A DNA stretch of 64,000 bases, from NCBI GenBank assembly GCA_900323505.1, contig OOIN01000011.1, forward strand, positions 620,001 through 684,000. The letters are read 5' to 3'. The position numbers and the translations under genes are program-made. The notes beneath the pieces are model-generated. The model saw only the letters and a list, made by a program, of their open reading frames with translations, was not told the origin of the DNA and did not search any database. The DNA is from Ustilago trichophora (Eukaryota > Basidiomycota > Ustilaginomycetes > Ustilaginales > Ustilaginaceae). Shown here in pieces: positions 9,797 through 20,900 of the stretch. Numbering within the stretch: the first letter of the stretch is position 1; each line of letters opens with the position of its first letter.

Positions 9797-11946
9797 CTGG
9801 GAGCCGTATTGGACGCGTTGAACCGCAGGAGAGCGTACGCTCGAGGATAGTGTTGCTGGACGAAGGCAAAACGGCGGCGAGAGAGAGCGTCAGCAAGAAT
9901 GTTAGCTTCGGAGCTAACTCTAATCGGAACCAGGTCGATATGCTGCCGCAGGCAAAGGGCAAAGATCTCTCGAAAGAGTGCCTGGGTCTGAGGGTCGCGT
10001 ATGGAGCCTTTGCGAAGGCCATACTCGACATTCTCGTTGTCAACGTGTATGACCACCCGCCGAGGGCCAGACCAGAGGGGGGCAAAGATGCGAAGAGCCT
10101 CGAGGACGGCGAGGGCTTCCAGAAAGCGGATGTCTTTCTGTCGGTGGCGACGGGAGAGCTCCTTAGAGAAGGCGGCAGATGGAGAGGCCATGCTGCCTAA
10201 GTGTCCTCCGATGCTGCGTTTGGAGGCATCGGTCCAGACATGCTCGATGATGAGCGGCGATGGCTGAAGAAGGGACATGCCGTCCCAGGCCTGCAGTGTG
10301 TCGATCCACCACAGCAGTTCGGCACGGGTTGCTTTGCTGATCCGCCTGCCAAAGGGAGCCTTGTAGTGTGAGCGTATTGCGTCGTAGAGACGACGGAGGA
10401 AAGCTCGACCATGTGGGGCCACTCGTGTGACAAACTGTAAGTGACCGGCTACCTGTTGAAGTTCGAGCAGGGAGGCTCGACCACGTTCGACAATACGTGA
10501 GCACAGCTGTAAGATGCGCTGGCGGCGTTGCTGAGTGATAGAAGCAGTCTGGGCCACCGAATCGAGTTCAATTCCAAGTATCTCAAGCTTGGTGGTGTCC
10601 CAGACCGTCTTCTTGTGGCTGAGCTTGAAACCAAGCGCAGCAGCAGAGAGGCTAAGCACTTGGATCGGCGTGGCGGCGGCGGCGGTGGTGTCGGAAGCAC
10701 CAAAGAAGTCGTCGAGATAGTGCGACACGTCGGAATGTGACGTCGACGACGGTGACACAGCCTGCAAGGCGAAGGAAGCTAGCCAATGCAGGAACTCGGC
10801 GAATAGGTTGAAAAGGAATGGCGACGAGCGTCCTCCAAACGCAAGTGCGCATTCCTGGAAATACTGACCGTCAAAGTGGATGCCCATGAGTCTTGCATCA
10901 GACTCGGCCACGATGACGTGTCGGAAAGCATCTTCCAAGTCTGCTTTCCACAGAGAGGCGCTGGGATGTTCCCGGATGAAGTCCATGATCGCGTCCAAAC
11001 TCTCGTAGTGGATGGTGACAAAGGAAGTGTTGATACCGTCGTTGATCGACGGTAGGCGGGGACCCGGCTTGCGAGGATGAGAGAGGTGGTAAATGGTCCT
11101 CCTCTTGTCGCTATGGGGCTTGGGGACGACACCGACTGGCGAGCAGACTAACTGGATGCTGGCAGGGTCGGTGACGTGGCAGAGGCGGCCTTCTGCCAGG
11201 CGAGCCTCAATCTCTCGACGAAGATGGTGTACATCGTCGGAGTCCATGGGTAAGTTGGTGACGTCTAGACGCGCATTATGGCGTAGAGGACCGTCGTATC
11301 CAAGCTTGACGCCATGTTGCAAAGCACCTCGCAGTTGAGAGGCGAAGGCTTGGTCGGGGTAAAGGTCTAGGAAGTTAGACCAGTGGCTAAGTTGGAGCGT
11401 ACCAATCGTCGCTGGGACGTCGGCAGCCTCGAAGATTGGTTGCTCGCACAAGGTATTGGGCCTTGGCGGCGGGGGGGATTGACCTGCAATCAGGGAAAGG
11501 AGTATTGGCGAGGCGAGGTCAGGCGACATGTCGACGATGCCAGAAGAGAGGGAGTCCAAGGTTGGACGAGGCGAAGGTGCTGCATTGTGAGCAGACCTAT
11601 AAGGTACGATTGTACGCTGACCAGGCGAAGGTGGTGCTGTTGTACGCTGACCAGGCAATGTTGAAGGTTCGAAGAGTATCTCCGACCTGTGAAGTGTGGG
11701 TTGTGGCGCCACAGACCAAGTTGGTTTGGTTGAGTGCTGACCAGGCAGAGGACGAGGTGCTGAGAGGAGCTCAGACCTGTGTGGTGCATTATGAGGCCGA
11801 CCAGGCAGGAACGAAGGTGCAGAGAGAGTCTCTGACCTGTGAGGCGCTGCGTAGAGCAAGCCGCCTGAGTGAGAAGGCGTACTCACCATTAGGTTGCCTT
11901 CTTGAGGGGAGGGTTGGTGGCCGACTTGCTGGCAAGCATCGGACAT
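9785..11946 (-). CDS. Reverse transcriptase-RNase H of the Ngaro-type element
   Basis: This is the pol protein that copies the element RNA. The first ATG is at 11946, overlapping the end of gag by 58 bp in the -1 frame; the open frame itself extends to 11982 with a GTG. The N-terminal 150 residues are proline-rich with repeats built on HRSE...LPGQ. Reverse transcriptase follows, with the first catalytic Asp in LWKADLEDAFRH, then ALAFGGRSSPFLFN and the YLDD box (SHYLDDFFGA, 10704-10720). RNase H comes next, with TDAS, the LEAL Glu, the HVDNEN Asp and ILADALSR. RT and RNase H look intact. The frame stays open to 8653, but past about 9790 the translation is low-complexity Ser/Pro shadow of the recombinase frame, so I end the functional part at the C-run. 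Confidence 0.85.
11500..11880 (-). repeat. Imperfect tandem repeats inside pol
   Basis: Units of roughly 60-80 bp share the strings CTGGTCGGC/CTGGTCAGC and AGGTC(T/A)GA on the minus strand and encode repeated LPGQ/LPGR and HRSE peptides. They make up the Pro/Ser-rich leader of the pol product and probably form a flexible linker. Confidence 0.6.
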
Positions 11947-13154
11947 TGTGTCAACGGATGCTTGTGCTGGCAGTGCAAGCACGCTTGGTGGCGGCTGCAG
12001 CCAGGGCAGGGTTGGCCGGCGTTGTAACGGCGGCAGGGGTCGAAAGAGCCTGCGGCAGCGATGGCGCGAGTCACGCGATTCTGAGGTCGCGATGACGAGG
12101 AGGTTGGCTGACGAGAGCTAGAGCTCGTCTCGCCGCGGTTGGTGAAGTTGCCAGTCTTGATCCGAGGGTACAAGATCTGGCTGCTGAGTTCTTGGTCGTA
12201 GGAAGACCACTCGTGAACAGCGCCAGTGCCAAACCGTCGTCGACAGACTGCCAAATGATAGTCGGCGACGGCTTGCCACTGGTAGAGGTGGTCGCACTCA
12301 AGGAGGTGCTCGAGATAAGCGAGTAAGGCCTCGTTGAGCGCGAGGGAACCAGTGTGGCGGACTCTGATGGCAATGTATACCAACCAGATATGAGCCAGCG
12401 CGGCAATGTTGGGGATGGCCTTGACGAACGTGGAGACACGTGTCTCGGCGGATTCCTGGGTGTAGGTAAGGGCGCCACCGTCACCGATTGTGACCGGTGT
12501 TGCCTGAGGAGGCTCCTTAGAGACTCGAGACTCCGGGTTGCGAAGCTTGACCAGCTGCTCTGGTTTGAGCTGGTCTCATTCGACGAGGGCGACGACCTCT
12601 TGTGGGACCCAGGCGAAGCAGCGAGAGAGGGAGAGCGGAGGCAACTCACCTGTGGTACCAGAAGGTTGACCAGCAGAGGGGAGTGCCAACGCAACTGCTG
12701 GTGGTGCTTGAGGTCGAGGAGGGGGTGGTGGCAGAGTCTGCACAGAGGAAGGCGGGACTGGCGAGGGGGCTGGGGGCGGCGAGGCTGGAGAGGCAGCCTG
12801 CTGCGAAGCTCGTATGGTGTGGAGGAGCTCGCCGAGTTGAGAGTCCAGCCGTTGTTCCAGACGGCCAAAACGCTCCTCAAGTGCTGCAACCGACGATGCA
12901 GAGGCGTAACCACCAGGATCGCGGTTTGCACGGGTGGAGAGGGGGGAGGCGCTAGCGGAAGGGGGAGAACTCGAGCGTCGACGCGAGAGAGATCGGACGC
13001 TCGGTGTGCCTACTGGCGTTTGAGTCGCTCGAGCAGCCGTCTTATGTGCGCTGCGACAGGTAGAGCAGCGCTTGACAGGTCTGCCACGAGCACCGACAAA
13101 GGCGGAGGGCGGGTAACTGTGCTTGCAGCGAGGGCAAGGCAGTAACCTCGTCAT
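11889..13154 (-). pseudogene. gag-like ORF of the Ngaro-type element, interrupted by one TGA
   Basis: A 421-codon frame from the ATG at 13154 to the stop at 11889, interrupted only by TGA at 12576-12578; the frame is the same on both sides. The N-terminal part has a CxxC...CxxC zinc-ribbon-like motif (CPRCKHSYPPSAF ... CSTCR), then an Arg/Ser-rich stretch, a short coiled-coil-like helix (LEERFGRLEQRLDSQLGELL) and a Pro-rich region. The C-terminal part has a Cys/His-rich cluster (CRRYNAGQPCPGC, HQACLHCQHKHPLTQC) like the nucleic-acid-binding tail of other YR-element gag proteins. The stop reads as CGA changed to TGA. Either the copy is inactive for gag, or the codon is bypassed; mutation is more likely. 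Confidence 0.75.
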
Positions 13155-14504
13155 GGAGAAAGAAGAGACTCTGGAGAGCGTGTGTGACGGTGTGCCAGAC
13201 CTATCAACACAGGGTCGCAGAGTGGGAAAGGTATAAGGACTGTGGAGAGCTCAAGAGGGCTTGCCAGGCCACTACGAGAGATGCACAGCCCGTCGGCAAT
13301 GACGTTGAACAAAGCCCGCTTGTCGAGCCAATGCTTGCCTCCACTGAGCTACGTGGAGATGGCGTTACACCGTATGCAGTTGACGGTGCCTGTCGCTATC
13401 AACGTCGTCCTGTTGATAGATGAATCGAACGTGTTTGAGCACGTCGAGCCCCCTTAAGGTTATCTCTTGAATTGCTTCGGGCCCAGCGAGAGATGTTCAC
13501 CACCGTCGTCAGTGGTGCTTGTCGATGTGGGATACCTCCCTCGCGAGGCGCCACACTGGTCGAATGTGAGGGCTGACCTCACGACAGAACCCGCGAGAAC
13601 ACTGTGCGCCGACAGCGAACCACCACACGAGGGTGTTCCTCCAGTCGACGAGCTGGGGGGGGCGATACTCTGGGTGACCAGAGCCTGTTGGACACCAATC
13701 GTGTCAACCGTGGTGAGCTGCAGGAGATCAACACAGCTGAGGGCGGTCAACCCACCCAGCGCAGCTATGATTGACTGGGGCACTACTCCCAGGGTCGCGT
13801 GTCGGCAGTATTTCAAGCAGCTCGCTAGGCCACTAGACTGCGATACTCTCTTAGTGTCGAAGAGAGCCTGTTGGAATCCCCTGGACTAAAGGGGGATGTG
13901 GGCAGCGGTCGCAGAAAGGAAGGGGAAGGGGGAAAGGAGGAAAGGAGAGGGGGTCGTACGACGCAGAGAGCGCGAAGACGGGCCAAGGCGAGTCGTGGTG
14001 TGGGTAGACTCACGGACGACGAGGAGAGCGAAGAGTGAGGCGACGAAGGCCAGGGGGCAGACGCCGAGTCACCAAGGAGTCGTACGACGCTCGTGGAGCG
14101 AAGACGGGGGAGGGGAAGCTTGTCGTGGTGGGGAAGGGAGACAGCCACGACGGGACAACGGGCCGGAACCGCTTGGGGAAGTGGCAGGAAGCCACGGGAA
14201 AGGAAGGGAGGATCTTGAGGCCGCCCAAAGAGAGTGTCGAGTGGCTGCGGCCACGAGGTAGGTCTTGAGGAACGAAAGGGCGCGTACGACGGCTGGAGCA
14301 AGTCGCAGAGGCTGTCTCGAGTCTTGAGGAGGGGGGAGGAGTGTGCAGAGGCGTACAACAACAGCGTGGAGTGTGGCTGAGTCGCAGAGGCCGGCGAGGA
14401 CGAGGGTTGGTCCGCAACGGACCAGGCGAAGTGTGTCGAGCAGCGGCGTGCAACTGCTTGTTGGATGGGCTGCGGCGTGGCTTGTCACGACCAGAGGTGT
14501 CAAA
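13155..14504 (-). other. Long untranslated leader of the Ngaro-type element
   Basis: About 1.35 kb between A1 and the gag ATG. It contains purine-biased imperfect repeats, for example GTCGTACGACGC followed by GCGAAGACGG at about 13950 and again at about 14088, and GAGCCTGTTGGA at about 13680 and 13865. I find no convincing protein here; it may hold the promoter and packaging signals. Confidence 0.55.
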
Positions 14505-14674
14505 GTGAGACGAAAAAAGAGCTGTCGACGACGTCGAGCAGCGAATGAGTGATGATGGTGAGAGAAGGAAGAGTGTCGAGTGCGACAACTCTGAAAAGAC
14601 AAAGGACACACGTGTACACCGATCCCGTGCTCTCGGCCGAGTGAAGCTAGCGTCTGTTTCACATACGCTCTACA
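14505..14674 (-). repeat. Split direct repeat A1 (5' terminal copy)
   Basis: This is 170 bp identical to A2. It forms the 5' end of the element on the minus strand and lies 72 bp from the stop codon of the Zn2Cys6 gene. Confidence 0.9.
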
Positions 14675-14746
14675 GACTTTCCAAAAAAACAGCAACTCCA
14701 TTAGAGATGCATGACAATTAATTTATTTCTCTTCTTTCAAGCAATT

Positions 14747-17707
14747 TTACTGCTGACGCTGGCCATTGAGGAACCCACTGCTCGTGCTGCCATCGTCGTA
14801 GCTCGTGGAGAGTCCGACGGTTAGCGAGGCGTCGAGATTGCTTGTCGAGTTAAGAGAAGACGGGGCAAAGGGATGTTGAGTGTCTGCGCTGCTGTGATCA
14901 TTGTTGCTATAGGACTGCTGAGTGGCGGTCTCGTTCCTCGCCAGTGGATAGGGACCGTGGTGGTTGGCAGAGGATGCTACGACTTGACCGCTGGGTAGGA
15001 CTGCTTCGTTGCCGAACATGCCCGAAAGGGCGTCTGAGGGATACGAATGCGTGCTGTTGAGCAGTTGCGTCGCTGGATAGCTGCGTGTACCCTGGGTGTG
15101 GTCTGGGTGAGAAGGAAGCATGGTGCTCGGTCCAGCGGCGAGGGGAAGGGATGGGGTGGACGAAGAGGAAGGTGGCTGAGTGTAGCTATATGCTCCACTG
15201 CTTACGTGGTCCAAGCCCAGATCGAGATGGTCTGGAAGAGCGGATGCGGAGACCGAGAATACGGCGGAAGACGCCGATGCCGGAGGGGAGATCGATGAAG
15301 CCATGGCCATATTGGACAAGGCTCCTTCGGAGGTTGGAGTCCAAGGGCCACTCCCAGCAGCAACAGAGGAGGCGGCGGCGGCGGCGGCGGCGTTGGCAGC
15401 GGTGACTGACATGCCCAACAACGAAGGAGGCCAATGAGGCTCACCAAGACTAGCTTCGATGCTTATACTCGCCGTATCCTCCGAGCCTGAGACGTAGCCA
15501 CTGCTTCCTCCCATTCCTCCTCCACTAGTCCACCTGTCTCCCGTCAGATGCGGAGACCATTCGGAGCCACCACGTTCTGATCCAGCCGACTCTGACAAGG
15601 CTCCGGCGCTTCGACCTCCGACGCTGCCCAGTTCGACCCTCACAAGAGAACCATTGGAAGTGCGTCGTCGCTGCTTTCTGTTCTGCCCATCGCTCCAGTC
15701 CTGGCTGCCGGAGCCTGTGCTTCTACTCTGAGATCCCATCTGATAGGATGTATACGTGTTGCTCTGGTCTTGCGTCTCGCGCGCTCGCTTGGGACTTGTA
15801 CCAGAGCTGGGAGAGATGAGCACAGCACCATCTCCGACGAGCGAACGAAGCGCTTGGTCCAGCTGTCCAGTGATCTCGTTGGTCGTCGGTACGCGGTTGC
15901 CATCGGGGTAGAACTGTGGTTGGGCTAGCAGGCGGATGACCTTGCTGACACGCTCTCGGGCACGTTCGGTCGTCGAAAGGTGATGTCGAATCGCCCGTTG
16001 CTGATCTTGCGACTCGATGGGCAAGAGCCATCTTGCAGCGGTCAGACAGCCCGAAGCCATGTACTGCGGGCTGAATCGAAGCATCGAAGAAGACGTAGCG
16101 TCCTGGTCGAGGATCTTGGTCGAGAACGTTTGGAGCACCTTGAAAGCTAGCTCTGTCGCCGCTGTGAACCAGCGCTCCTCCAACTGCGAGGGGGTGTTAG
16201 AGACTCCGCCAAAGCTTTGCACATTGCCACACTGGCTAGACTGTCTCGCAGCAGCCGCTGCGGTGGTATGCAGCTGTACCGCCCTTGCAAAGCGGTACAG
16301 GAGCAGAAAGTAGCCCGCCTCGGCGTTGCTATACCTATCCATACCGTAGCGTGCGACATACTCGTCTCCGTACATGTTGTACCAAGTCGAAAAGCAATCG
16401 CGCTCTTGCATCATCAGGGCCTCGATGGATCGGCTCAGCTCGCTTTCCTCCGTCTGAGCAGAAGTCGCAAGCCGGTTGAAGCTTCGCTGCGAGAGTGCAA
16501 AGTCGAGCTGGTAAGCGAGTCGCGTGTCGTAGGCTGACATGGTCGAGTTGTTGAGCTCGTACCAAACGCGAACATTTGGAAAATCGGCTTGCGCAATCAG
16601 CTCTGGTCGCTTCTGCATCGACGTACGCCTCGAATCGCTCTGCTGGCTCAGCTCGAGAAGACACAGTTGGATCCAGGTGCGCTGCTGCATGCGTAGCATG
16701 GTGGTCTGGTGGCCTCCGTGTAGGAGGTGGATGGGGAGTGGCGGAGTGTACGGCTTGGTGGCAGAGCTCACGGCTACACCAGCCTCAAAGCAGAATGGCA
16801 GGCCGAGTTCGTATGCGTATGCGATAGCGGCAGAGAGTGTCTCGGATCGGGTAGCATCACCGGGTAGCGCCCAGATGGCAGAAACGATGAGCGCCTGGAT
16901 GTGATCGATGCTGCACAGCTGGCGGGCAGAGGCGAACTTGAGGATGGATGCTGCTGCTGTCTGACATTGAAGATGCAGGTCTGGGCGGAAGAAGCGGCTA
17001 GAGATGCCAAGGATGGTGGAGAAGAGAATCGGCGACTGCTCCCGCGTATATTGCACTGTGTGCAACCCAGGCTCCAGCAGCGCGACAATCGGGTTGAGCT
17101 GAGTAGAGAAGAGGCTGAAGAGGTAGCAAGCGTCTGTCCAGCTGCATGCGTTCATGCGAACAACATCATCGTACGCGCTCGAAGCCATCCCAACGGGGCT
17201 GGGCAAGCTTGAGGATGCCAACCCTGTTACACCGTAGGTCTGCGCGGCGAAAGAGCCCGAGTATGATGCAGACATGTTGTTGGACGGCATGGCGAGTTGT
17301 GCTGCGTCTTCGGCATTGTCTGTGATCGCTACAGACGCCATGTCGAGGTTGAGGGGGTAGCTGCTGCATCGCAGCATGTTGAGGCGTGCACGGCGGAGCA
17401 TGTTAGGAGAGAGGACGACATTACGGTTCTCGTCGGCAATCACTTTTTCGAGCTTTTTGCCACGGTGGTGCTCGCGGAACTCGCAGAAGAGGTCGAGTCG
17501 GTTGCATCGTGCACAACGAGGGTCATTCGGGTTGCTCTTCCAGCACTTGACCTTGATGGCGCGGCACTTGAGGCAGGCAAGATTCGAGCCTCGCTTGGCC
17601 GGTGTGGCAGTACTCTGACCAGCGGCGTTAGCGCCGCAATTTGAGCCGGTCAAGGCTGCAATGTCGCCGCTCGCCTGCGAGTTGGTGAGACGATGTGGGT
17701 GTTGCTG

Positions 17708-17740
<33 letters not shown>

Positions 17741-17977
17741 TGGTACTTGCTGCTGATAGTGCGCTTGACGCTGGTAGTCGTCGTGATAGTGCTGCTGCAT
17801 CAGTGGAACACCTCGAGCCTGGTACGACTCGGCATACTGGTGATAGTCGTGGCGGTTCGAAGGTCTCGAGCCGCTCGAGTAGGACGAGGCTGCCGTCGCA
17901 GCCGAATCGGATGCTTCCGAGAAGAAGCCAAAATCGTCCATGCTCATGACGCTTACTGGACCAGTTGAAAATCCCAT
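14747..17977 (-). CDS. Zn(II)2Cys6 fungal-type transcription factor
   Basis: A 1076-residue nuclear regulator. The binuclear zinc cluster sits at about residues 132-162 with six cysteines in the order CxxC (ACLKCRAIKVKC), C after a short loop (DPRC), CxxC (ARCNRLDLFC), followed by a basic linker (REHHRGKKLEK). A glutamine run (residues about 78-91, CTG/TTG repeats at about 17701-17742) precedes it. The middle region (about 270-650) is alpha-helical and resembles the fungal middle homology region; the C-terminal 400 residues are Ser/Gly/Ala-rich and probably activating. One exon from the ATG at 17977; ATGs at 17947 and 17941 are alternatives. Target genes cannot be inferred. The Ngaro-type element sits just beyond its 3' end in the same orientation. 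Confidence 0.88.
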
Positions 17978-20900
17978 GAGAGATACCTTCGCAGGTGGGT
18001 ACGTTCACGCTTGTTGGAAAACTGGTCGGCAAAGCAAGCCCTTTGTCTACGTCTTGTTCGCCCTGAACGCCAGTCTTTCGGGAGCTTGGCAAGTGCACAG
18101 AAGATTCTATCCTGCCTGGTGTCAGAAGGCGACCGGATGGAAGGTTGATGATCACGTCCAAGGAGGCGATGTCGAGTGGAAGGCGAAGGGTGTAGGTGAG
18201 AGGGAAGCAGAGTGGCGAGGTTGGTATGGTATACAGAGTCTGCAGCTTATGAGGAATGGTCGAATGAACGAAAGAATGATTGGGTGTGCAAGATCGTCTG
18301 ACAAACGCTAGCTGTCTTCACGAGAGGAAAGCTGGGGTTTGCATGAACCGTGGGTGACACGCAAAAGATAGGAGCATTGTCAGGAACTTGATGGTAGTTT
18401 CGGAAGTGTGTGTAGATTCTGCGCGGGTCCCTGCAGCGCCAACGATCTTTTGGGTGTCTATGTGTGTGGGTGGCGGCCAGGAACCATGGGAACGATCGGA
18501 GATGGAGATAGCTAGGCAGTCGTAGAGCCGCCAAACGAAGGAGGTCTTGATCTCGGTGTGAAAGATGGAAGGAAAGGCAACAAGGTTGGGCAAGGGGCAC
18601 AAAGGGCTCAACTCTTTGCGCAAGGCACAGTTGTCACACCTACCAACGGGACACTGAGGAATGCATCCGAACCCACAAACGAGGAAAGAGGGAGGAAGAA
18701 GATTCGAGCGCTGACATCAGTGCAAAGTGCAACAGAGCAAATCTCAGGACCGGGTCTGCGGAAACTGGCGGAGATGAATGGGGTTCGGGTTCTTGCTGCA
18801 CTGTGAGTTAAAAGCGATGCACCCACAATCAAATGTCGACCATGACACCCAGATGGTTGTCATGGTCTCATCACTAGGCTTTGACTAGTGGCCAGTGACC
18901 AGCTGGGCAACACCGACCGAATTGGGGTCCGGACTCATGCACCATCGCACCGACGAGGGCGAGCTGCTGCTGTTGCTAAGGACAAGCTGTTCGACTATCG
19001 TGCGTGGCGTCGGAAGACGAAAGGAGGACAAGGGTTTGAACCGCAAATTGTGAGCCGCAAGGGCATCATTCATCTGAGTCGGCTTGGGAAGATGGTCACA
19101 AAGAGAAGGCAGAGGTGTGCTTATGCTGCATAGATTGGTTGGTTCTACAGGACACAAATGGCAGTGTTCTGTGCACAAGCAAGATGGCTATGTTCTGCAT
19201 GAGAGTCGCCAGGAGCTACGGTGCATTTTGCTTAGCTGTCCATTTTTTTTCTCTTTTCTTTTTTTGGTTCCACGCCATTCCGCTCTCCTCTCCTCTGCCT
19301 TTGTCATCTGCCCCGTCCCTTTCTGAATCAGTCGAAGCTACAGGATCTTAGGAGTCGTCGACTTGCGACTATCTCATTGTGCTCATTCGATAGGAAGGCA
19401 GAGAAAGGCACTCGCTGTTGAGGCGGTATTCGTCGGGAGGGGCTCTTTTCAAAAAGATGTAAAAAAAAAAAGAAAAAGAAAAAGGAGTCGCTGTCACTCT
19501 TTGAGACATTTTGGCATTGCGTGCAGCAGCCCAGTGGGCGGGGTTATCGAGTTATTTAGGGAAGTTCTCTTTTGCGGTTCTTTCCGCACACCTAGTCGTG
19601 TCAGGTTCGGTCCGGTCGGGATCCTTTGGCGCCACTCGTTGGTCTGAGTACATTTTGATCAGTCGGTCTGTGTATCACCGTTCTCGGGTGTTGACAGAAC
19701 TCGCTTAGCTTTGGATTGGCGCCTCGGAGTCGAAATCTCGTCCATTTTCCGAGACCAAAGAGCTCGAATGAGATCAGCTTTCATGTACCTAGATTGGAAC
19801 ATGGGATTCGTAAGATCACACGACGAGCCCTGCCCCAGCAGAAAGGTACGTGCTCTTACACTGCGAAGCACAGTATCTGGGGAGAGGCCAGCAGCCAGGG
19901 CAGGAGTAATGTGTCGGAGTTGGCCTTTCCTTTTTTGGCAATATTGCTTATTTTGTCGACGTACGACTCACATGCTTCTCTCGGGTAGGGCTTGTGAGTG
20001 GAGGAGGTTCTTCGAGAGATGATGGGCAAGAGCGGTAGACACGAGAGGCTTATTGAGGACAGACTCTGGACCAGGAACATCGCCGGTCAGGTGGAACAGT
20101 CTACAGATGCTTTGCCAAATCATGCAGCCTAAATAAAGGCAGTCTGTCAGTGTCTGTCAGAGACCACCCGACCGAACCACCACCGAATGTCAAAAGGAAA
20201 AGAAAAGAAATGTTGGCAATTTTGCTGTCGGAGCCCGAAATGATTTCCTCTGTCGATGAGAGAAGGCAGATCGTCAGCGAGCATTCTCTCCCTGTTGAGA
20301 CATTGTCAATGAAACGTGGCCGGAAAAGGAGGGCAAGGACTGTGCATACTTGGCCCGGCATGTGTCCATGAAGACAACGTGACTGACTGCCTGTGTCCAG
20401 CTGAACAGCCAGCTGCCGCCCTTCTTTGTGCCGCTGGACATTTTCATGCCGAGCTACAGTAGCAGAGACGTTCTTTGTCGTGAGACTTGATTCTGCGGGG
20501 TATTATGTGGTTGAGTGGCGAGTGGCGAGAGAGCTGCCGAGCTACGATGCAATTCGTTGTGTTCGTGCTTGAGATGCAGAACGACAAATGATCTGGCTTG
20601 GAGTCCTTGCGGTCCATGACGGTCCGGTCGTTGAAGGGATTGTTGTCTTCGGACTTGAATGATCTGACGACAACAACTAGCAAAGGCGAGGGCAAAAGGG
20701 TGTTTGAACAGCATCATGCACGAATTCAAACGCCGGCCGCATCAGTACCAGTAACTTACGAGCCCACTGCACGCGGGCCGTGGTCGGCCGATGGACCACT
20801 CACGAGCCATCGCTGCTGGCTGAGAGATGTAAAGTACTGTACAGTAGCTCGATATCGCACTGGTACAGACATGCAGTCAGACCCTTTTATGATCCAATCG

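Larger units (their letters stand above)
8184..14674 (-). mobile_element. Ngaro-type tyrosine-recombinase (YR) LTR-less retrotransposon
   Basis: A 6.5 kb element read on the minus strand. Its ends and interior carry split direct repeats in the order A1 (14505-14674), coding region, B1 (8582-8685), A2 (8413-8582), B2 (8184-8287). This is the arrangement known for Ngaro/PAT/VIPER-like elements and differs from the inverted repeats of DIRS1. It encodes a gag-like protein, reverse transcriptase plus RNase H with YLDD, and a tyrosine recombinase with the R-K-HxxR-W-Y set. There is no DDE integrase, no protease and no target duplication, as expected when a YR inserts a circular DNA. Both 170-bp A copies are identical, which points to recent insertion. 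The coding part has one in-frame stop in gag. The outer ends of A1 and B2 share one base (T on the coding strand), and joining them recreates the internal B1-A2 junction. Confidence 0.9.

Noticed and set aside
13896..14261. Plus- and minus-strand frames in the leader of the Ngaro-type element
   Set aside because: Arg/Gly- or Ser/Pro-rich translations of purine-biased repeats without any motif.
8184..14674. Classical LTR retrotransposon or LINE as the identity of the element
   Set aside because: There is no DDE integrase, no long terminal repeats at both ends and no endonuclease; split repeats and a tyrosine recombinase are present instead.
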